Source: Candidatus Glassbacteria bacterium RIFCSPLOWO2_12_FULL_58_11
GTDB lineage: Bacteria; Gemmatimonadota; Glassbacteria; GWA2-58-10
Direction of reading: 5' to 3'
Length of the DNA: 7,406 nt
Assembly (NCBI GenBank): GCA_001780825.1
Contig: MFIX01000155.1
Location: 28,080-35,485 of the forward strand
Part shown: piece after piece, positions 7,381 through 7,406 of the stretch
Layout of the letters: each line of letters opens with the position of its first letter
Numbering within the stretch: the first letter of the stretch is position 1
Made by a program: the position numbers and the translations under genes
The notes under the pieces: generated by a model
What the model was told of the DNA's origin: nothing
Databases searched by the model: none
What the model saw: the letters and a program-made list of their open reading frames with translations, nothing else

Positions 7381-7406
7381 TCAGCTCACTTTCGTATCAC
7401 TGAGTA

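Overview
The window looks like a carbohydrate-metabolism region of an uncultivated, probably Gram-negative bacterium. Coding regions are GC-rich, by eye in the high fifties percent, and the gaps are AT-rich and carry palindromes. One product has a clear lipoprotein signal. Exported PF12831-type FAD oxidoreductases next to Gfo/Idh/MocA and MDR dehydrogenases and a GH20 hexosaminidase are typical of Planctomycetes, Lentisphaerae, Latescibacteria and similar candidate phyla. The phylum cannot be fixed from this sequence alone.

Left part (1-1796): an aminoglycoside/choline-kinase-like phosphotransferase, cut by the window edge, is on the minus strand. It is divergent from a plus-strand ATP-grasp protein of unknown substrate (885-1796). 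The 372-bp gap between them holds a good sigma70-type promoter (TTGACA, 17 bp, TATTAA) with an inverted repeat between its boxes. The ATP-grasp gene ends 53 bp from the 3' end of the next block, which is convergent.

Right part (1850-7380): four minus-strand genes. In transcription order they are a GH20 beta-N-acetylhexosaminidase (5' end interrupted or truncated), a medium-chain dehydrogenase without the usual zinc ligands, a Gfo/Idh/MocA oxidoreductase, and an FAD-dependent oxidoreductase with a lipoprotein signal. The gaps of 99, 208 and 313 bp make one tight operon unlikely. The inferred theme is release of amino sugars or other glycosides outside the cytoplasm by GH20 and perhaps the lipoprotein FAD enzyme, then oxidation or epimerisation by the two cytoplasmic NAD(P) enzymes. 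Substrates cannot be read from the sequence.

The most unusual part is the non-coding DNA around the Gfo/Idh gene. A 28-nt palindrome occurs in both flanking gaps, 47 and 55 nt beyond the stop codons of the preceding genes. The 313-bp gap also contains two related hairpins whose differences preserve pairing, and an 83-nt segment whose complementary arms fit a three-way junction. These look like REP- or MITE-type elements or structured RNA. No tRNA, rRNA, CRISPR array or transposase gene was seen.
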